A stretch of DNA of 8,958 nucleotides from Pirellulales bacterium (GCA_025924495.1 JAICIG010000332.1:1-8958), one strand, 5' to 3'. Counted from the stretch's first letter, positions 1 to 6,797 are shown. A program made the numbers and translations. The notes: generated by a model not told the origin, from the sequence alone.

Positions 1-723
1 GCCAGGAATGATCGGGGCGGTCATTACGCCGACGGGGACGCCCGCTTCGGCGAGCGCATGGATGGCGGCGAGCTTGGCTTGCGGCGTTGACGTACGCGGC
101 TCCAAGCTGCGGGCCAATTCAGCGTCGAGCGTGGTGATGCTGATGTGGACGTGCACCAGTCGCCGCGCCGCCATGGGACCCAGCAGATCGAGATCTCGCG
201 TCACCAGAGCGTTTTTGGTGATGATCCCCAGCGGCTGATTGGCCTCGTGCATGACTTCGATCAGGCTTCGCGTCAGCCGCAAGCGACGCTCCGCTGGCTG
301 ATAGCAATCGGTCACGCCCGACATCACGATCGTTTCCGCCTGCCAGCCGGGCTTCGCCAATTCGGCTCGCAAGAGCGCCGGCGCGTCGTATTTCACCAGA
401 ATCTTCGTCTCAAAGTCGAGGCCGGCGCCAAGGCCAAGCGTCTCGTGCGTCGGCCGGGCGTAGCAATAAGCGCAACCATGTTCGCAACCGCGGTAGGCAT
501 TGACGCTGTAGCGGAAGCCAACGTCGGGGCTCTTGTTCTCGTTGATGATGGTCCGCGAGCGATCGGGCAAAAACTCCGTCGGGACGACACGACGAGCCGC
601 AAGCAGCTCTTCGTCATGTTCGCGATCGTCAAACGATTCCTCGACGTGCGTCGACAAAAAGCGATTCGGCGGATCTTTCTGAGCAGCGCGGCCGGCGACC
701 TTCGGTTTCTGACGCGGTTCCAT
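1..723 (-). CDS. SplB/PA0069-type radical SAM protein, 3' end beyond window
   Basis: The first 241 residues are present and the C-terminus lies beyond the left edge. The cluster motif C80-EHG-C84-AY-C87 (C-X3-C-X2-C), followed by YARPTHE, is the 4Fe-4S/SAM-binding signature of radical SAM enzymes. The preceding PDVGFRYSVNAYRG and the following LGLGAGLDFETKILVK match the COG1533 (SplB-related, PA0069-type) group. Residues 130-240 fit alternating beta/alpha units of the partial TIM barrel (TIVMSGVTDCYQP, GIITKN, HVHISITTLD, GVMTAPIIPG). The reaction of this group is not established. It is usually annotated next to spore photoproduct lyase, but the name alone does not show DNA photoproduct repair. 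ATG at 723 was chosen because the charged N-terminal tail (residues 1-55) leading to PPNRF looks family-like. An in-frame GTG at 750 would add nine residues. The gene lies 79 bases downstream of the DNA glycosylase gene on the same strand, so co-transcription is possible. Radical SAM identity is near certain; the subfamily is fairly sure. Confidence 0.9.
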   Translation of the reverse strand, partial: MEPRQKPKVAGRAAQKDPPNRFLSTHVEESFDDREHDEELLAARRVVPTEFLPDRSRTIINENKSPDVGFRYSVNAYRGCEHGCAYCYARPTHETLGLGAGLDFETKILVKYDAPALLRAELAKPGWQAETIVMSGVTDCYQPAERRLRLTRSLIEVMHEANQPLGIITKNALVTRDLDLLGPMAARRLVHVHISITTLDAELARSLEPRTSTPQAKLAAIHALAEAGVPVGVMTAPIIPG

Positions 724-729
724 CGCATG

Positions 730-735
730 ATTATA
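730..735 (-). promoter_or_regulatory. Candidate -10 element (TATAAT) at the radical SAM gene start
   Basis: On the minus strand a perfect TATAAT ends at 730. That would place transcription start near 723, the A of the chosen ATG, giving a leaderless mRNA. No convincing -35 box sits 16-18 bases upstream (the 17-base register reads CAGGCG), and no Shine-Dalgarno sequence precedes the ATG. The hexamer may be chance, or translation may start at GTG 750 on a transcript from the upstream gene. Confidence 0.3.
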
Positions 736-802
736 CGGAGTTCGTCGCACGTCGCCTGCCAAAAGCCAACCGCGCAGCCGAATGCCTACCCCCCGCCCGC
801 TC

Positions 803-1474
803 CTAATACTCTGGTTCCAAGGGCCCGCTCGGCGGCAGCAGATCGACAAGCGGGCATCCCTCGCAAAGCGGCGCCTTGCGGCAATGCTCGCGGCCGACAA
901 GATTAATGAGCGCATGAAACTCGGCGAGCGTCTCCGGCTCGCGATCGAGGCCGCCTTCGACGTAGTCCTTAATGGCGGAATAATCGGCTTCGAACTCGAC
1001 CCAACCGTGCCGCTTGAGCACGCGATGCGCCGCCAGGTCGACGATAAAACTTGGTTTCTTGGCCGCCAGCAGCAAGATGGCGTCGGCCGTTTCTTGGCCG
1101 ATCCCTCGGAGCGTCAAGAGCTCCCGGCGCAACGTCTCGGCATCCGTTTCAAAAAGCGCTTCGGGCGACGCGTCGTAGCGATCAGCGATAAATCTGAGCA
1201 ACTGGTGCAGGCGGCTCGCATTCTTGCGAGCATTGCCGACGGGTTCGATTAACTCGGCCAGTTCGTCGACGGAACTGGCGGCGAGCTGCCGCGCGTCGAG
1301 CAGGCCCGCCTCGCTCAAGTTGCGAAGCGCTTCGTCGGCTTTGCCGCGCAACGCGCCATCGTCGAGCACCGCCAGCAGCAACGATTCCAACGGGTTTGCC
1401 GCTGCGCGCAGCTGCTGCGTTCCATAGCGCGCCCGCAAGCGATCGAGCGCGTGTTCAAGATGCGATGTTCCCAT
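803..1474 (-). CDS. Endonuclease III-superfamily DNA glycosylase (COG2231/MagIII-like)
   Basis: A 223-residue HhH-GPD protein predicted to excise damaged bases in cytoplasmic base-excision repair. The helix-hairpin-helix is LLTLRGIGQETADAIL (119-134), followed by FIVD-LAAHRVL, where Asp146 matches the conserved catalytic aspartate of the superfamily (Asp138 of E. coli Nth). The catalytic lysine of bifunctional Nth (Lys120) is replaced by Glu128, as expected for the monofunctional 3-methyladenine glycosylase (MagIII-type) branch. In the C-terminal cluster motif Cys198, Cys204 and Cys207 are present, but the expected fourth cysteine is Leu213, so a normal 4Fe-4S cluster is doubtful. The N-terminal segment where Nth has its SAQ motif reads AVLDDGAL (35-42). 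ATG at 1474 gives full family length, and only a weak AGG lies upstream. The radical SAM gene follows 79 bases downstream. Superfamily membership is secure; substrate is inferred and could be alkylated purines or something else. Confidence 0.87.
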   Translation of the reverse strand: MGTSHLEHALDRLRARYGTQQLRAAANPLESLLLAVLDDGALRGKADEALRNLSEAGLLDARQLAASSVDELAELIEPVGNARKNASRLHQLLRFIADRYDASPEALFETDAETLRRELLTLRGIGQETADAILLLAAKKPSFIVDLAAHRVLKRHGWVEFEADYSAIKDYVEGGLDREPETLAEFHALINLVGREHCRKAPLCEGCPLVDLLPPSGPLEPEY

Positions 1475-1645
1475 GCGAGGTGCAACCTGTTATCGGCGCC
1501 GGCGCGCGGCGAAAGACTGTGCCGCGCTTGGCTTGTTTGATAGCACGCCCGCGCCAAACGGAGCAAGAGTGCAACGAATCATGATTTGTCAAGAGCGAAA
1601 TGCCGACTGCCAATCTGCTAGAATTGCAGAACAGAGAAAGTCCCT

Positions 1646-1674
1646 TTGTCGACCGCGAAGGGCAAGCTTATAAT
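1646..1674 (+). promoter_or_regulatory. Sigma70-type promoter for the DUF2617 gene
   Basis: TTGTCG (1646-1651) and a perfect TATAAT (1669-1674) are separated by exactly 17 bases. Predicted transcription start is near 1681, giving a leader of about 76 bases before the GTG at 1757. A second possible extended -10, TGC followed by TAGAAT (1616-1624), lies just upstream but has no matching -35. The promoter falls in the gap between the divergent glycosylase gene and this gene, where one is needed. Confidence 0.6.
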
Positions 1675-1741
1675 GCCATGGTCGTGCGGCGTGCGAGCGG
1701 AGCTCGATGCAGCAAGATTGAAAAGGCGAGTGCTTCAACAC

Positions 1742-1746
1742 AAGGA
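1742..1746 (+). promoter_or_regulatory. Ribosome binding site deciding the DUF2617 start
   Basis: AAGGA lies 10 bases upstream of GTG 1757 and 13 upstream of TTG 1760. It sits downstream of the predicted transcription start, whereas the longer in-frame starts (TTG 1646, ATG 1673) fall inside the promoter itself. It therefore supports a start at 1757, or alternatively 1760. Confidence 0.45.
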
Positions 1747-1756
1747 AACTTCAGCC

Positions 1757-2296
1757 GTGTTGTCAGTTCGACCGAAGGTCGCCGAGTTGGTGTTTCAGTT
1801 GTATGGACGCTCTCTGCACCCCGAGTTGTTTCAGGTCTACGATTCCCGAACGGTGCGCCGCGGCGAGTACGAGGCCACCATCAACATCACCGGCGCCGGC
1901 CACGTCGTCACGTGGCGTTATCACGGCCTGACGCTGACCGAAGTCGCGACGTCGGCCCAGCACCCGTTGCCGCAGAAGCGGCGGCTGCTGTCCTACCGGC
2001 TCAAAGGCGAGCGTAACGACCGCATGGAATGCCGCGGCGGCGCATCTTACCAGGTCAACTTCCAGCTCGAACCGGTTGAACCTGAGGTGTTCTGGACCTT
2101 TCAGCAGGAACTAAGCCACGACGGCGAGCGGCAGGGCATGCTGCACCGCTTCAATTCCAGCGGCCGCATGGCCCTTGGCGCCTTGAGCTACATCAACGTC
2201 GAGACGCGCAACCGCAGCCTGTTGATCCAGGCCTTCCACACCTTTCCCGACGATTACGCCATCGTCAAAAGCCAGTCGCTCTACGAAATCCCGTAG
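1757..2296 (+). CDS. DUF2617 family protein, function unknown
   Basis: A 179-residue soluble protein with no signal peptide or membrane segment. I recognise it as DUF2617 from the opening LSVRPKVAELVFQLYGRSLHPELF (2-25, given here only as a motif region), the central EATINITGAGHVVTWRY (39-55), GLTLTEV (57-63), DRMECRGGASYQVNFQLE (88-105) and PEVFWTFQQEL (109-119). The alternating pattern suggests a mainly beta fold. No catalytic motif or metal-binding cluster is apparent. GTG at 1757 follows AAGGA by 10 bases and begins exactly where the conserved block begins; the open frame continues upstream to TTG 1646, but that part overlaps the promoter and has no family character. It is the only plus-strand gene here, divergent from the glycosylase gene and convergent with the hydrolase gene, so it is probably monocistronic. 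The family assignment is from memory of conserved segments; no role is assigned. Confidence 0.8.
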   Translation: MLSVRPKVAELVFQLYGRSLHPELFQVYDSRTVRRGEYEATINITGAGHVVTWRYHGLTLTEVATSAQHPLPQKRRLLSYRLKGERNDRMECRGGASYQVNFQLEPVEPEVFWTFQQELSHDGERQGMLHRFNSSGRMALGALSYINVETRNRSLLIQAFHTFPDDYAIVKSQSLYEIP

Positions 2297-2307
2297 TGCG
2301 GGTAACG

Positions 2308-2334
2308 CTTTGGCATAACAGAATTCCGCCAAGG
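2308..2334 (+). terminator. Hairpin after the DUF2617 gene, possible terminator
   Basis: CTTTGGC (2308-2314) pairs with GCCAAGG (2328-2334), seven pairs including one T-G wobble, around a 13-base loop. It begins 12 bases after the stop codon. No T tract follows, so it could be a weak or factor-assisted terminator or an RNA 3'-end stabiliser. Confidence 0.3.
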
Positions 2335-2372
2335 GGCTGTTCGGCTAATGCGTAACCTGCGGTATCGCCACG

Positions 2373-2388
2373 CGCGATGGAAATCGCG
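2373..2388. terminator. Hairpin between convergent genes, possible bidirectional terminator
   Basis: CGCGAT, loop GGAA, ATCGCG forms a perfect 6-base-pair stem with a GNRA-type tetraloop on the plus strand. On the minus strand it lies 4 bases after the stop of the downstream hydrolase gene. There is no T tract on either side, so its terminator role is uncertain. Confidence 0.33.
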
Positions 2389-2392
2389 AGCG

Positions 2393-3184
2393 TCACCTGG
2401 CAAGAAACTTCTCCAGCGCGGCATTGAACGCGGCGGGATTTTCCAGCGGCGCCATGTGGCCGGCGTCGGGCACGATGACGAACTCGGCGCCAGGAATCCG
2501 CTCCGCCATCTCGCGCATCTCAGCGACGGGCGAAATCACGTCATGCTCGCCGACAATCACCAACGTCGGCACGGAAATCTGCCGCAGGAAGGACGACATA
2601 TCGGGTCGCGCCGCCATTCCTCGCTGCGCCGCGGCAATCGCCGCCGGCCTGGCGGAATTCATCACTTGGCGGGTCGATTCGACAAACTCTGGCCGCTGGT
2701 CCATGGCCTGCTTGCCAAATAGCCGCGGCAACATCGTCTCTGCGACTGCCTCCGCGCCCTCCGCCAGCACTTGCTGAGCGACCTTCAATCGGTTCGCCGC
2801 CGCTTCGGCCGAGTCTGCCGCGGCTCGCGTATCGCATAGAACCAGCGCCTGCAGGCGATCCGCATGCTTTTTGACGAACTGCAGGGCGATATAGCCCCCC
2901 ATCGACAATCCGCAGAAAACGACCGGCTCGCTGATGGCCAGAACGTCGAGCAGATTCGCAAGATCGTCGGCGTAATCCTCCATCGTGACCGTCTCTCCGG
3001 CGATTCCACTGCCGCCGAAGCCGCGTAAATCGGGAGCAATCACGCGATAACGGGCGGAAAATGCCGCCAGTTGTTCGCGCCACATCGAGTGATCGAGCGG
3101 AAAGCCATGCACCAGCAAAAGCGTTTTTCCCGCTCCGTCGTCGAACACGCTCCACTCGCTGCCGCGCACTGCGACTCGCTTCAT
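2393..3184 (-). CDS. Alpha/beta hydrolase (PcaD-like fold family)
   Basis: A 263-residue cytoplasmic alpha/beta-hydrolase-fold enzyme. Oxyanion-hole region HGFPLDHSMW (26-35), PDLRGFGGSG (51-60), nucleophile elbow GLSMGG with Ser94, acid Asp215 in VGEHDVISP, and His243 in DAGHMAPLENP complete the Ser-Asp-His triad. The cap region is about residues 120-200. The pattern resembles 3-oxoadipate enol-lactonases, but that fold family includes many esterases, lactonases and peroxidases, so the substrate is open. ATG 3184 is preferred because GGGAG (3191-3195) sits 6 bases upstream and the fold starts right after it; a longer frame to 3247 overlaps the upstream gene by 49 bases. It follows the previous hydrolase gene by 14 bases, with the Shine-Dalgarno in that gap, indicating an operon. 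It is probably the last gene of the TPR-hydrolase unit. Confidence 0.9.
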   Translation of the reverse strand: MKRVAVRGSEWSVFDDGAGKTLLLVHGFPLDHSMWREQLAAFSARYRVIAPDLRGFGGSGIAGETVTMEDYADDLANLLDVLAISEPVVFCGLSMGGYIALQFVKKHADRLQALVLCDTRAAADSAEAAANRLKVAQQVLAEGAEAVAETMLPRLFGKQAMDQRPEFVESTRQVMNSARPAAIAAAQRGMAARPDMSSFLRQISVPTLVIVGEHDVISPVAEMREMAERIPGAEFVIVPDAGHMAPLENPAAFNAALEKFLAR

Positions 3185-3198
3185 GATCGGCTCCCGCT

Positions 3199-4131
3199 TC
3201 AGGCGTTGCCCAAGTGTTTGGCGAAGAATCGCCGCGTCCGTTGCCACATTTCGTCCGAAAGGACGTGCCCGACGTTCGGCTCGATGAACGACGAAAAGTT
3301 GGCCTCGGCATGCTGCGATTCGTAAACGCGAGCGATCGTCTCAATGCCGCGGCGGGCTTCTTCAATCGGACTGCCGCTATCCAGTTCGCCCAAGTTCAGA
3401 TGCAACGCTCGCGGCGCAATGAGAGCGGCAATGTCGGGCGTATCGCCGTACTGGAACAGCCCCGGAATGAAATTCGGAAAGCAGTGCAGGATGTGCGTGC
3501 GATGGATGGCCTCGTAGGTGGGCAAGCAGCAATTGCCGACCAGCGCAATCAACCGCGGTTCCCACGGCCCGACAAGCCAGGTGAAGGTGGAACCCATCGA
3601 GTGGCCATAGCAGCCCAGCCGATCGGCGCGCACTTCGGCGCGACTCGCCAGATAATCGACGGCCCGGCGCATGTCGAGAATGTTCTTCCAGGCCATGCAC
3701 TTGCCCGCCACCACGTAACGCAGGAACTCAAAGCGCTCGAAGGCGCCGCCTTGCAACTGCTTGTTCTGGCGCTCGCCGAAACAGAGCGCGTCGGGGCAAA
3801 GCACAACGTATCCCTCGCGGGCTAACGCGACGCCCGTGTGATGCATTTCCGCGCCCGCCAGGCCGGCCGGTTCGACCTTGCCGAGCTGATAAGCGCCGTT
3901 GTGCTGGTGCCAGACACAAATGCCGGGCGCCGGACGGTCGGCATTTATCCGATCGGGAATTAGCAGGTAGGCCGGAATACGATCGCCGGGTTCGGCTTCG
4001 TACGAAACGGTCTCGATACGGTAGCCATCCTGCTGCCGCGTCTCGCTCGTCTTGGCATTCAACGGGCAGGGCTTCGGCCAATCGCCGCCTAAGCATGTCA
4101 GTAGTTTTTCGCGGAAGTCGACCGCCGGCAT
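3199..4131 (-). CDS. Dienelactone-hydrolase/acetyl-xylan-esterase-like alpha/beta hydrolase
   Basis: A 310-residue hydrolase whose core begins with a strand-rich segment ETVSYEAEPGDRIPAYLLIP (40-59), typical of esterases with an N-terminal beta extension. It continues with WHQHNGAY (74-81, oxyanion region), PDALCFGER (113-121), elbow GHSMGS with Ser178, an acid at Asp251 or Glu249 in LGELDSGSP, and His289 in NVGHVLSDE. The triad order and spacing match DLH/acetyl xylan esterase-type enzymes. Proteins of this size with a PDALCFGER-like segment are common in planctomycetes, where they are often annotated as acetylxylan esterase or dienelactone hydrolase. No signal peptide is apparent, so it is predicted cytoplasmic. 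Start ATG 4131 lies 9 bases after the stop of the TPR gene, and its AGGA ribosome site overlaps that stop codon, implying translational coupling. Substrate unknown: probably an ester or lactone. Confidence 0.87.
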   Translation of the reverse strand: MPAVDFREKLLTCLGGDWPKPCPLNAKTSETRQQDGYRIETVSYEAEPGDRIPAYLLIPDRINADRPAPGICVWHQHNGAYQLGKVEPAGLAGAEMHHTGVALAREGYVVLCPDALCFGERQNKQLQGGAFERFEFLRYVVAGKCMAWKNILDMRRAVDYLASRAEVRADRLGCYGHSMGSTFTWLVGPWEPRLIALVGNCCLPTYEAIHRTHILHCFPNFIPGLFQYGDTPDIAALIAPRALHLNLGELDSGSPIEEARRGIETIARVYESQHAEANFSSFIEPNVGHVLSDEMWQRTRRFFAKHLGNA

Positions 4132-4140
4132 GGTTGAATC

Positions 4141-5979
4141 CTAGGGCTTCTGCTCGGCGTTTTTCTTCGCCAGCGCCTCGCGAAACAACTCGAGCTGCTT
4201 GCTCATCAGGCCCGAGAATGGATTCAGCTCAACGGCGCGGGTCTGCGTCTTGACGGCGTTGTCGTAGTCTCCAATCGCGAAATAGCAACGGCCTAGCGTA
4301 TCGAGATAACCCGCCTCGTTGGGCTTCAGCTCCAGCGACTTCTGCGAACATCGCAACGCCTCTTGTTGATCGCCTTCGGTGTTGCTGATCAACCAGGCGA
4401 GCTGGTTATAGGGAGTCGATTCGTCGGGATCTTGCGAGATCTGACTGCGGAACAGCTCGCCCGCTTCTTTGATCAATCGCATCGTCCGCTCCTTGAGCGT
4501 CGGCGCCAGGTCAGCAGTGCGATACAAGGCGATCAGCACGTCGGCGTCGGTCGGATCGGCGTCCAAGGCCTTCACCAGGTGCTCGAGACGCTTCTCGCGA
4601 TCTGCGGGAGAGGGCAGATTGCAGGCGTGGTAGTAGTGGAAGCGGGCTCGCATTCGCTCGACTTCCAGCCGATTATTTTGCGCCTCGTTGCCCGCTTTGA
4701 CGTTCGCCTCGATGCCTTGCATCGCTCCTTCCAGCAGCTGGGCCGCAGCCAGTTCATCGCCGCGATCGTGCAACATGTCCGCCAGTATGCTCTGACTGTA
4801 CAACGTGAACACGCTGGTGGGCGGTCCGATCTCAATGATCTGCTTCAACTCGTGATCAACCCAGCGTTGCAAGTGATGCTGCTGCAAAAGCATCAGCACT
4901 TGCCAGTGCGCCTCCTGGCTGCCGACAAATTTCTTCACGTGCATGGCCCGCTGGGCAAGTTCTTCGGCGAGCGGTTCATTGCCTTGCGTCTGGCGCGCTT
5001 CCGCCAGGGCGTAAAGCAGCAGCGGATTCGCCTCGACGCGATCCGAGAAGCGCTTGGCGACCTCGTCGATGATCTCCCAGGCCTTCTGCTCGGTAAGCCA
5101 GACGATGAGTTCGAATAGCGTATCGTCGGAAGATCCTTGCTCCTGCGCCACCACCTTGAGCATGGCGGCGATCGCCTCGTCACGGCGATCCAGCTGACGG
5201 AGCAGCACGACCTGCTGCCGCCATAGCGCAGCCGCAATCTCCGGGCGAGTCTGCTGGGGCGATTCGCGGAATAGCTTTTCCTCCGCCTCGGCCAGTTTGC
5301 CCCACCGTTCGACCGCCGCGGCCGGATCGGACTGCGAAGCGAGATAGTTTCTTACCCAATCTGCCGCCGGACGTACGCTCTCGCCAATCCCGCGCCGCAG
5401 CGTCGCTTGGCGCTCGGCGCGCGCATGGTCGGCCTTGGGCGCGGGCGACATCAGCGCAATGGCGGCCTGCTTGGAGACAATCGGCGATTTTTCGAAGCGG
5501 ACGATACGGCAAAGCGCCGGCAGCCCCTTGTCGTCGGGCAGGGCCGCCAGTTGCTTGACCAACTCGGCCCGCTCGCGCAGATTCTTGGCATCGTACTCGG
5601 CCAAGAGCGCTTTCGCTTCGGCAGGATCGCTGTCGCTCGCCCAGTCGACTTGCATCGACCGCACCAGGTATCGAGCTCGAGCTGCAATCTCGATATCGTC
5701 GTTGCTCTCAGCGGCCGCCAGCGCGTCGAAGGCCTCGAAGCCGATTCTCGCCAATTGCTCTTGGGCCCGCTCGCGTACGAAGTAGTCGTTATCGCCCAAT
5801 TGAGCGATCAGCGCCGCAATGCGATCGGAACTCGCCGCCGAATCGATCTCGCCGGAATCCGAGGGCCTTGCGGCAGGCGCCTTCTCAGCGGCCAAAACGC
5901 TGGCCGCAGCGAATGCCAACTGCCCGGCGATAAGAACTGCCCGACCGAACGACCGCCGCCAGCCTCGTCCTGACCTCAT
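4141..5979 (-). CDS. Exported HEAT-like/TPR repeat protein
   Basis: A 612-residue protein with an N-terminal signal peptide: basic n-region RSGRGWRR, hydrophobic AVLIAGQLAFAAASVLA, predicted cleavage near residues 30-31. It is therefore probably periplasmic or cell-envelope located. Residues 52-109 carry a HEAT-like pair (LGDNDYFVRERAQEQLARIG, then IEIAARARYLVRSM). TPR-type helix pairs are visible at about 251-282, 316-345, 388-421, 522-553 and, most canonical, 556-587 (ending AVKTQTRAVELNP). No enzymatic motif is seen, so a scaffold or protein-binding role is likely. ATG 5979 was chosen over TTG 5994, five codons upstream, because it starts the signal peptide cleanly; neither has a strong ribosome site. 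It is the first gene of a three-gene unit with two alpha/beta hydrolases. Repeat and export calls are firm; specific function is unknown. Confidence 0.85.
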   Translation of the reverse strand: MRSGRGWRRSFGRAVLIAGQLAFAAASVLAAEKAPAARPSDSGEIDSAASSDRIAALIAQLGDNDYFVRERAQEQLARIGFEAFDALAAAESNDDIEIAARARYLVRSMQVDWASDSDPAEAKALLAEYDAKNLRERAELVKQLAALPDDKGLPALCRIVRFEKSPIVSKQAAIALMSPAPKADHARAERQATLRRGIGESVRPAADWVRNYLASQSDPAAAVERWGKLAEAEEKLFRESPQQTRPEIAAALWRQQVVLLRQLDRRDEAIAAMLKVVAQEQGSSDDTLFELIVWLTEQKAWEIIDEVAKRFSDRVEANPLLLYALAEARQTQGNEPLAEELAQRAMHVKKFVGSQEAHWQVLMLLQQHHLQRWVDHELKQIIEIGPPTSVFTLYSQSILADMLHDRGDELAAAQLLEGAMQGIEANVKAGNEAQNNRLEVERMRARFHYYHACNLPSPADREKRLEHLVKALDADPTDADVLIALYRTADLAPTLKERTMRLIKEAGELFRSQISQDPDESTPYNQLAWLISNTEGDQQEALRCSQKSLELKPNEAGYLDTLGRCYFAIGDYDNAVKTQTRAVELNPFSGLMSKQLELFREALAKKNAEQKP

Positions 5980-6017
5980 GTTTCGTTCTCGCAACGGTTC
6001 GTTTTTTATCCCTCTTC

Positions 6018-6047
6018 AGGATAGCTGACGTTTGCGCTTTCGAGCAA
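6018..6047 (-). promoter_or_regulatory. Candidate promoter for the TPR-hydrolase operon
   Basis: On the minus strand TTGCTC (6047-6042) and TATCCT (6023-6018) are 18 bases apart, predicting transcription start near 6011, about 31 bases before ATG 5979. It lies in the 118-base gap after the redoxin gene. Both boxes match only partly, so read-through from the upstream genes is an alternative. Confidence 0.35.
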
Positions 6048-6066
6048 GGCGGGTGGGAAGCACAAA

Positions 6067-6095
6067 GCCGCAAGGATACCAGGCGAGAGGGCGGC
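6067..6095 (-). terminator. Weak hairpin after the redoxin gene
   Basis: On the minus strand GCCGC (6095-6091) and GCGGC (6071-6067) can pair around a 19-base loop, followed by TTTGTGCTT. It starts just after the stop at 6098. Five G/C pairs plus a short T-rich tail make a marginal rho-independent terminator that would separate the glyA-redoxin unit from the TPR unit. Confidence 0.25.
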
Positions 6096-6097
6096 GA

Positions 6098-6754
6098 TCA
6101 GCGCGCGGAAGAAGAGGGCTTCGCATCCAGATAGGGAATTTCGCAGCCTTGGGGCCGAGTTTCGGGGACCGGAACTTTACGGCCGGCAAGCAGGGCGTCG
6201 AGAGCGTCGCGCAGATAATCTCGCTCGACGCGAGCGGCATCGTCCCAACGATCGTCGATCGCACCCATATAGGCCAGCTTGCGTTTGGCATCGAGCACGA
6301 ACACGGTCGGCGTCTGCCGGACCCCATACACCCGGCCCGAAGCCTGAGCGGCGTCGTAAAGATAAGGAAAGTTGTACCCCTTCTCGCGGGCGCGCTCCTT
6401 TATTGCCTGCAGGTTGTCTTCTGGGCCCGGATTGCAGCAGATGGCGATCAGGCGAACGCCTTGCTTTTTGTAATCGCTTTGCAACGCGATCAGCCGATCC
6501 TGGTTGGCGGTCGCCACGGGGCAATGGTTGCAGGTAAAGACGATCAAAATCAGCTTCGCATCGGCATAGTCGCTCAACGCATGCATGCGATCATCGACTC
6601 CTTCCAGCTCCCGCCACTGCGGCGCTGCGTCGCCGATCGATAACTCGCGATTGAACTTGCCGGCAAAACACACGCCGGGGATTGCCAACGCCATCAAGGC
6701 CGATGCGACGGCCAAAGCCAACAGGCGGTATGCGGAACGCGGAGTGCCCTTCAT
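6098..6754 (-). CDS. Exported thioredoxin-like/peroxiredoxin-like (AhpC/TSA) protein
   Basis: A 218-residue thioredoxin-fold protein. The N-terminus (residues 1-31) is a Sec signal peptide with hydrophobic LLALAVASALMALAIPGV and likely cleavage after CFA (31). The mature domain opens with LSIGDAAPQW, typical of redoxins. The active site is C75-N-H-C78 in VFTCNHCPVA, followed by PGPEDNLQAIKERA, YNFPYLYD, the cis-proline segment QTPTVFVLD (Pro149), LAYMGAIDDRW, and a C-terminal TRPQGCEIPY with Cys203. This layout is that of the PRX-like/redoxin group frequent in planctomycetes. It probably acts as a periplasmic thiol-disulfide or peroxide-reducing protein; the electron donor is unknown. Two tandem ATGs exist; 6754 is favoured because AAGGA is 5 bases upstream, against only 2 for ATG 6757. 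The receiver gene stops 43 bases upstream, so co-transcription is possible. Confidence 0.88.
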   Translation of the reverse strand: MKGTPRSAYRLLALAVASALMALAIPGVCFAGKFNRELSIGDAAPQWRELEGVDDRMHALSDYADAKLILIVFTCNHCPVATANQDRLIALQSDYKKQGVRLIAICCNPGPEDNLQAIKERAREKGYNFPYLYDAAQASGRVYGVRQTPTVFVLDAKRKLAYMGAIDDRWDDAARVERDYLRDALDALLAGRKVPVPETRPQGCEIPYLDAKPSSSAR

Positions 6755-6797
6755 CATTGTCCTTCCGCCCTCATCCTGGATGCTTCTCGCGACTCCG

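Noticed and set aside
145..906. 253-codon plus-strand open frame
   Set aside because: It runs antisense to the radical SAM and glycosylase genes, both well supported, and its translation is Arg/Ala-rich without a motif.
1587..1592. Perfect TTGACA on the minus strand, possible -35 for the glycosylase gene
   Set aside because: No acceptable -10 hexamer is found 15-19 bases downstream.
1646..1756. N-terminal extension of the DUF2617 gene to TTG 1646 or ATG 1673
   Set aside because: Both starts lie inside the promoter boxes, and the extra residues lack family character; GTG 1757 has an AAGGA site.
3214..3825. 203-codon plus-strand open frame antisense to the hydrolase gene
   Set aside because: The opposite strand carries a complete alpha/beta hydrolase with its triad; this frame has no family features.
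4363..5118. 251-codon plus-strand open frame antisense to the TPR gene
   Set aside because: It is a shadow caused by GC-biased codons of the TPR gene. Its translation has no recognisable domain, and the minus-strand frame has a signal peptide and TPR repeats.
6002..6023. T run next to a TATCC/GGATA stem, possible terminator
   Set aside because: The T run precedes the stem on the plus strand and reads as A on the minus strand, so it has the wrong orientation for a terminator of either neighbouring minus-strand gene.
6659..6754. Lipobox in the redoxin signal peptide (Cys29)
   Set aside because: The residues before the cysteine are P-G-V, which do not fit the lipobox (small residue at -1); ordinary signal-peptidase cleavage after CFA fits better.
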